A stretch of DNA of 5,727 nt. It comes from Clostridiales bacterium. GTDB lineage: Bacteria > Bacillota > Clostridia > Clostridiales > Caloramatoraceae. Positions 5,199-5,727 of the stretch are shown here, piece by piece. The translations under genes were made by a program, and so were the position numbers. The stretch covers positions 1 through 5,727 of the forward strand of contig JAOAFH010000036.1 in the NCBI GenBank assembly GCA_026416355.1, read 5' to 3'. Every line of letters starts with the position of its first letter. Position 1 is the stretch's first letter. The notes under the pieces are model-generated. The model did no database searches and had not been told where the DNA came from. It was given only the letters and a program-made list of their open reading frames with translations.

Positions 5199-5727
5199 AT
5201 GGCAAATGAAGAACTAAATCAAGTTGAACTTAATCAACTTGAAGAAGAGTACAACGAACTTATAAGGCAAAGAATACAAAAGCTTGAAGACCTAAAAGCA
5301 AAAGGACAAGACCCATTTGAAATAGTAAAATACGATAGAACACACACATCAAAACAAATTAAAGAAAACTTTGAAGAACTAGAAAATAAGACAGTTAAAG
5401 TTGCGGGACGTTTAATGTCAAAAAGAATACATGGTAAAGCTGGATTTAGTGATATCCACGACAGATACGGAAAACTACAACTTTATGTTAAGATAGATAA
5501 TGTTGGAGAAGAAAAATTAAAATTCTTCAAGAGCTTAGACTTAGGAGATATAATTGGTGTTGAAGGCGAAGTGTTTAAGACTAAGACAGGTGAAATTTCT
5601 TTAATGGTTAAGGATTTCACACTATTAACTAAGTCTTTAAGACCATTACCAGAAAAGTGGCATGGACTAAAGGATCCAGATTTAAGATACAGACAAAGAT
5701 ATGTAGACCTTATAATGAACCAAGATG
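5199..5727 (+). CDS. lysS: Lysyl-tRNA synthetase, class II (N-terminal part, cut by window edge)
   Basis: The enzyme charges tRNA-Lys with lysine using ATP, in the cytoplasm. Only 176 codons are present of a protein usually near 490-510 residues. The frame is open to the last base, so this is truncation by the window rather than a broken gene. An N-terminal helical stretch (about 5-35) is followed by the OB-fold anticodon-binding domain (about 66-145), with VKVAGRLMSKRIHGKAGFSD (66-85) and GKLQLYV (91-97). Next come RPLPEKWHGLKDPDLRYRQR (148-167) and YVDL (168-171), the highly conserved lead-in to motif 1 of class II LysRS. The ATG has GGAGGT (5187-5192) at a spacing of 6. The family commonly sits directly behind greA in Firmicutes, as here. 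Confidence 0.97.
   Translation, partial: MANEELNQVELNQLEEEYNELIRQRIQKLEDLKAKGQDPFEIVKYDRTHTSKQIKENFEELENKTVKVAGRLMSKRIHGKAGFSDIHDRYGKLQLYVKIDNVGEEKLKFFKSLDLGDIIGVEGEVFKTKTGEISLMVKDFTLLTKSLRPLPEKWHGLKDPDLRYRQRYVDLIMNQD

Overview
The window is low-GC DNA with Clostridia-type gene content. Codons are AT-rich, Shine-Dalgarno sites are strong (AGGAGG and GGAGGT types), promoters fit the sigma-A consensus, and the backbone genes coaX, dusB, greA and lysS follow an order I recall from many Clostridium-like genomes. I cannot name a species.

Left edge (1-309): a short GC-rich hairpin island at 1-41 stands out sharply from the AT-rich surroundings. About 190 bases follow in which I see no gene, then a good extended -10 promoter leading to coaX.

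Housekeeping unit 1 (310-2096): coaX (type III pantothenate kinase, CoA synthesis) and dusB (tRNA dihydrouridine synthase) are 4 bases apart. A clear intrinsic terminator follows dusB.

Three-gene cassette (2120-4391): this unit has its own promoter and a 13-bp palindrome just downstream of the expected transcription start. Its genes are a small helix-turn-helix regulator with an uncharacterised C-terminal domain, a 309-residue protein whose relatives I recall being labelled quinate 5-dehydrogenase, and a 245-residue alpha/beta protein I do not recognise. Gaps are 14 and 0 bases, so they should be one operon. As I recall the usual order, this cassette sits between dusB and greA, which are adjacent in many relatives. 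It is the least understood part of the window.

greA control region (4392-4697): this holds a textbook-perfect promoter (TTGACA, 17 bp, TATAAT) that fires, within about 7 bases of its start, into a 40-base near-perfect hairpin followed by a T-run. A second good promoter lies beyond the hairpin and can drive greA-lysS. The arrangement recalls the attenuated greA leader of E. coli, which produces the short GraL RNAs, and it may make a small hairpin RNA here.

Housekeeping unit 2 (4698-5727): greA (transcript cleavage factor) and lysS (class II lysyl-tRNA synthetase), 15 bases apart. lysS is cut by the right edge after 176 codons. The coding genes look intact, and I see no insertion sequence, CRISPR array, tRNA or rRNA gene.
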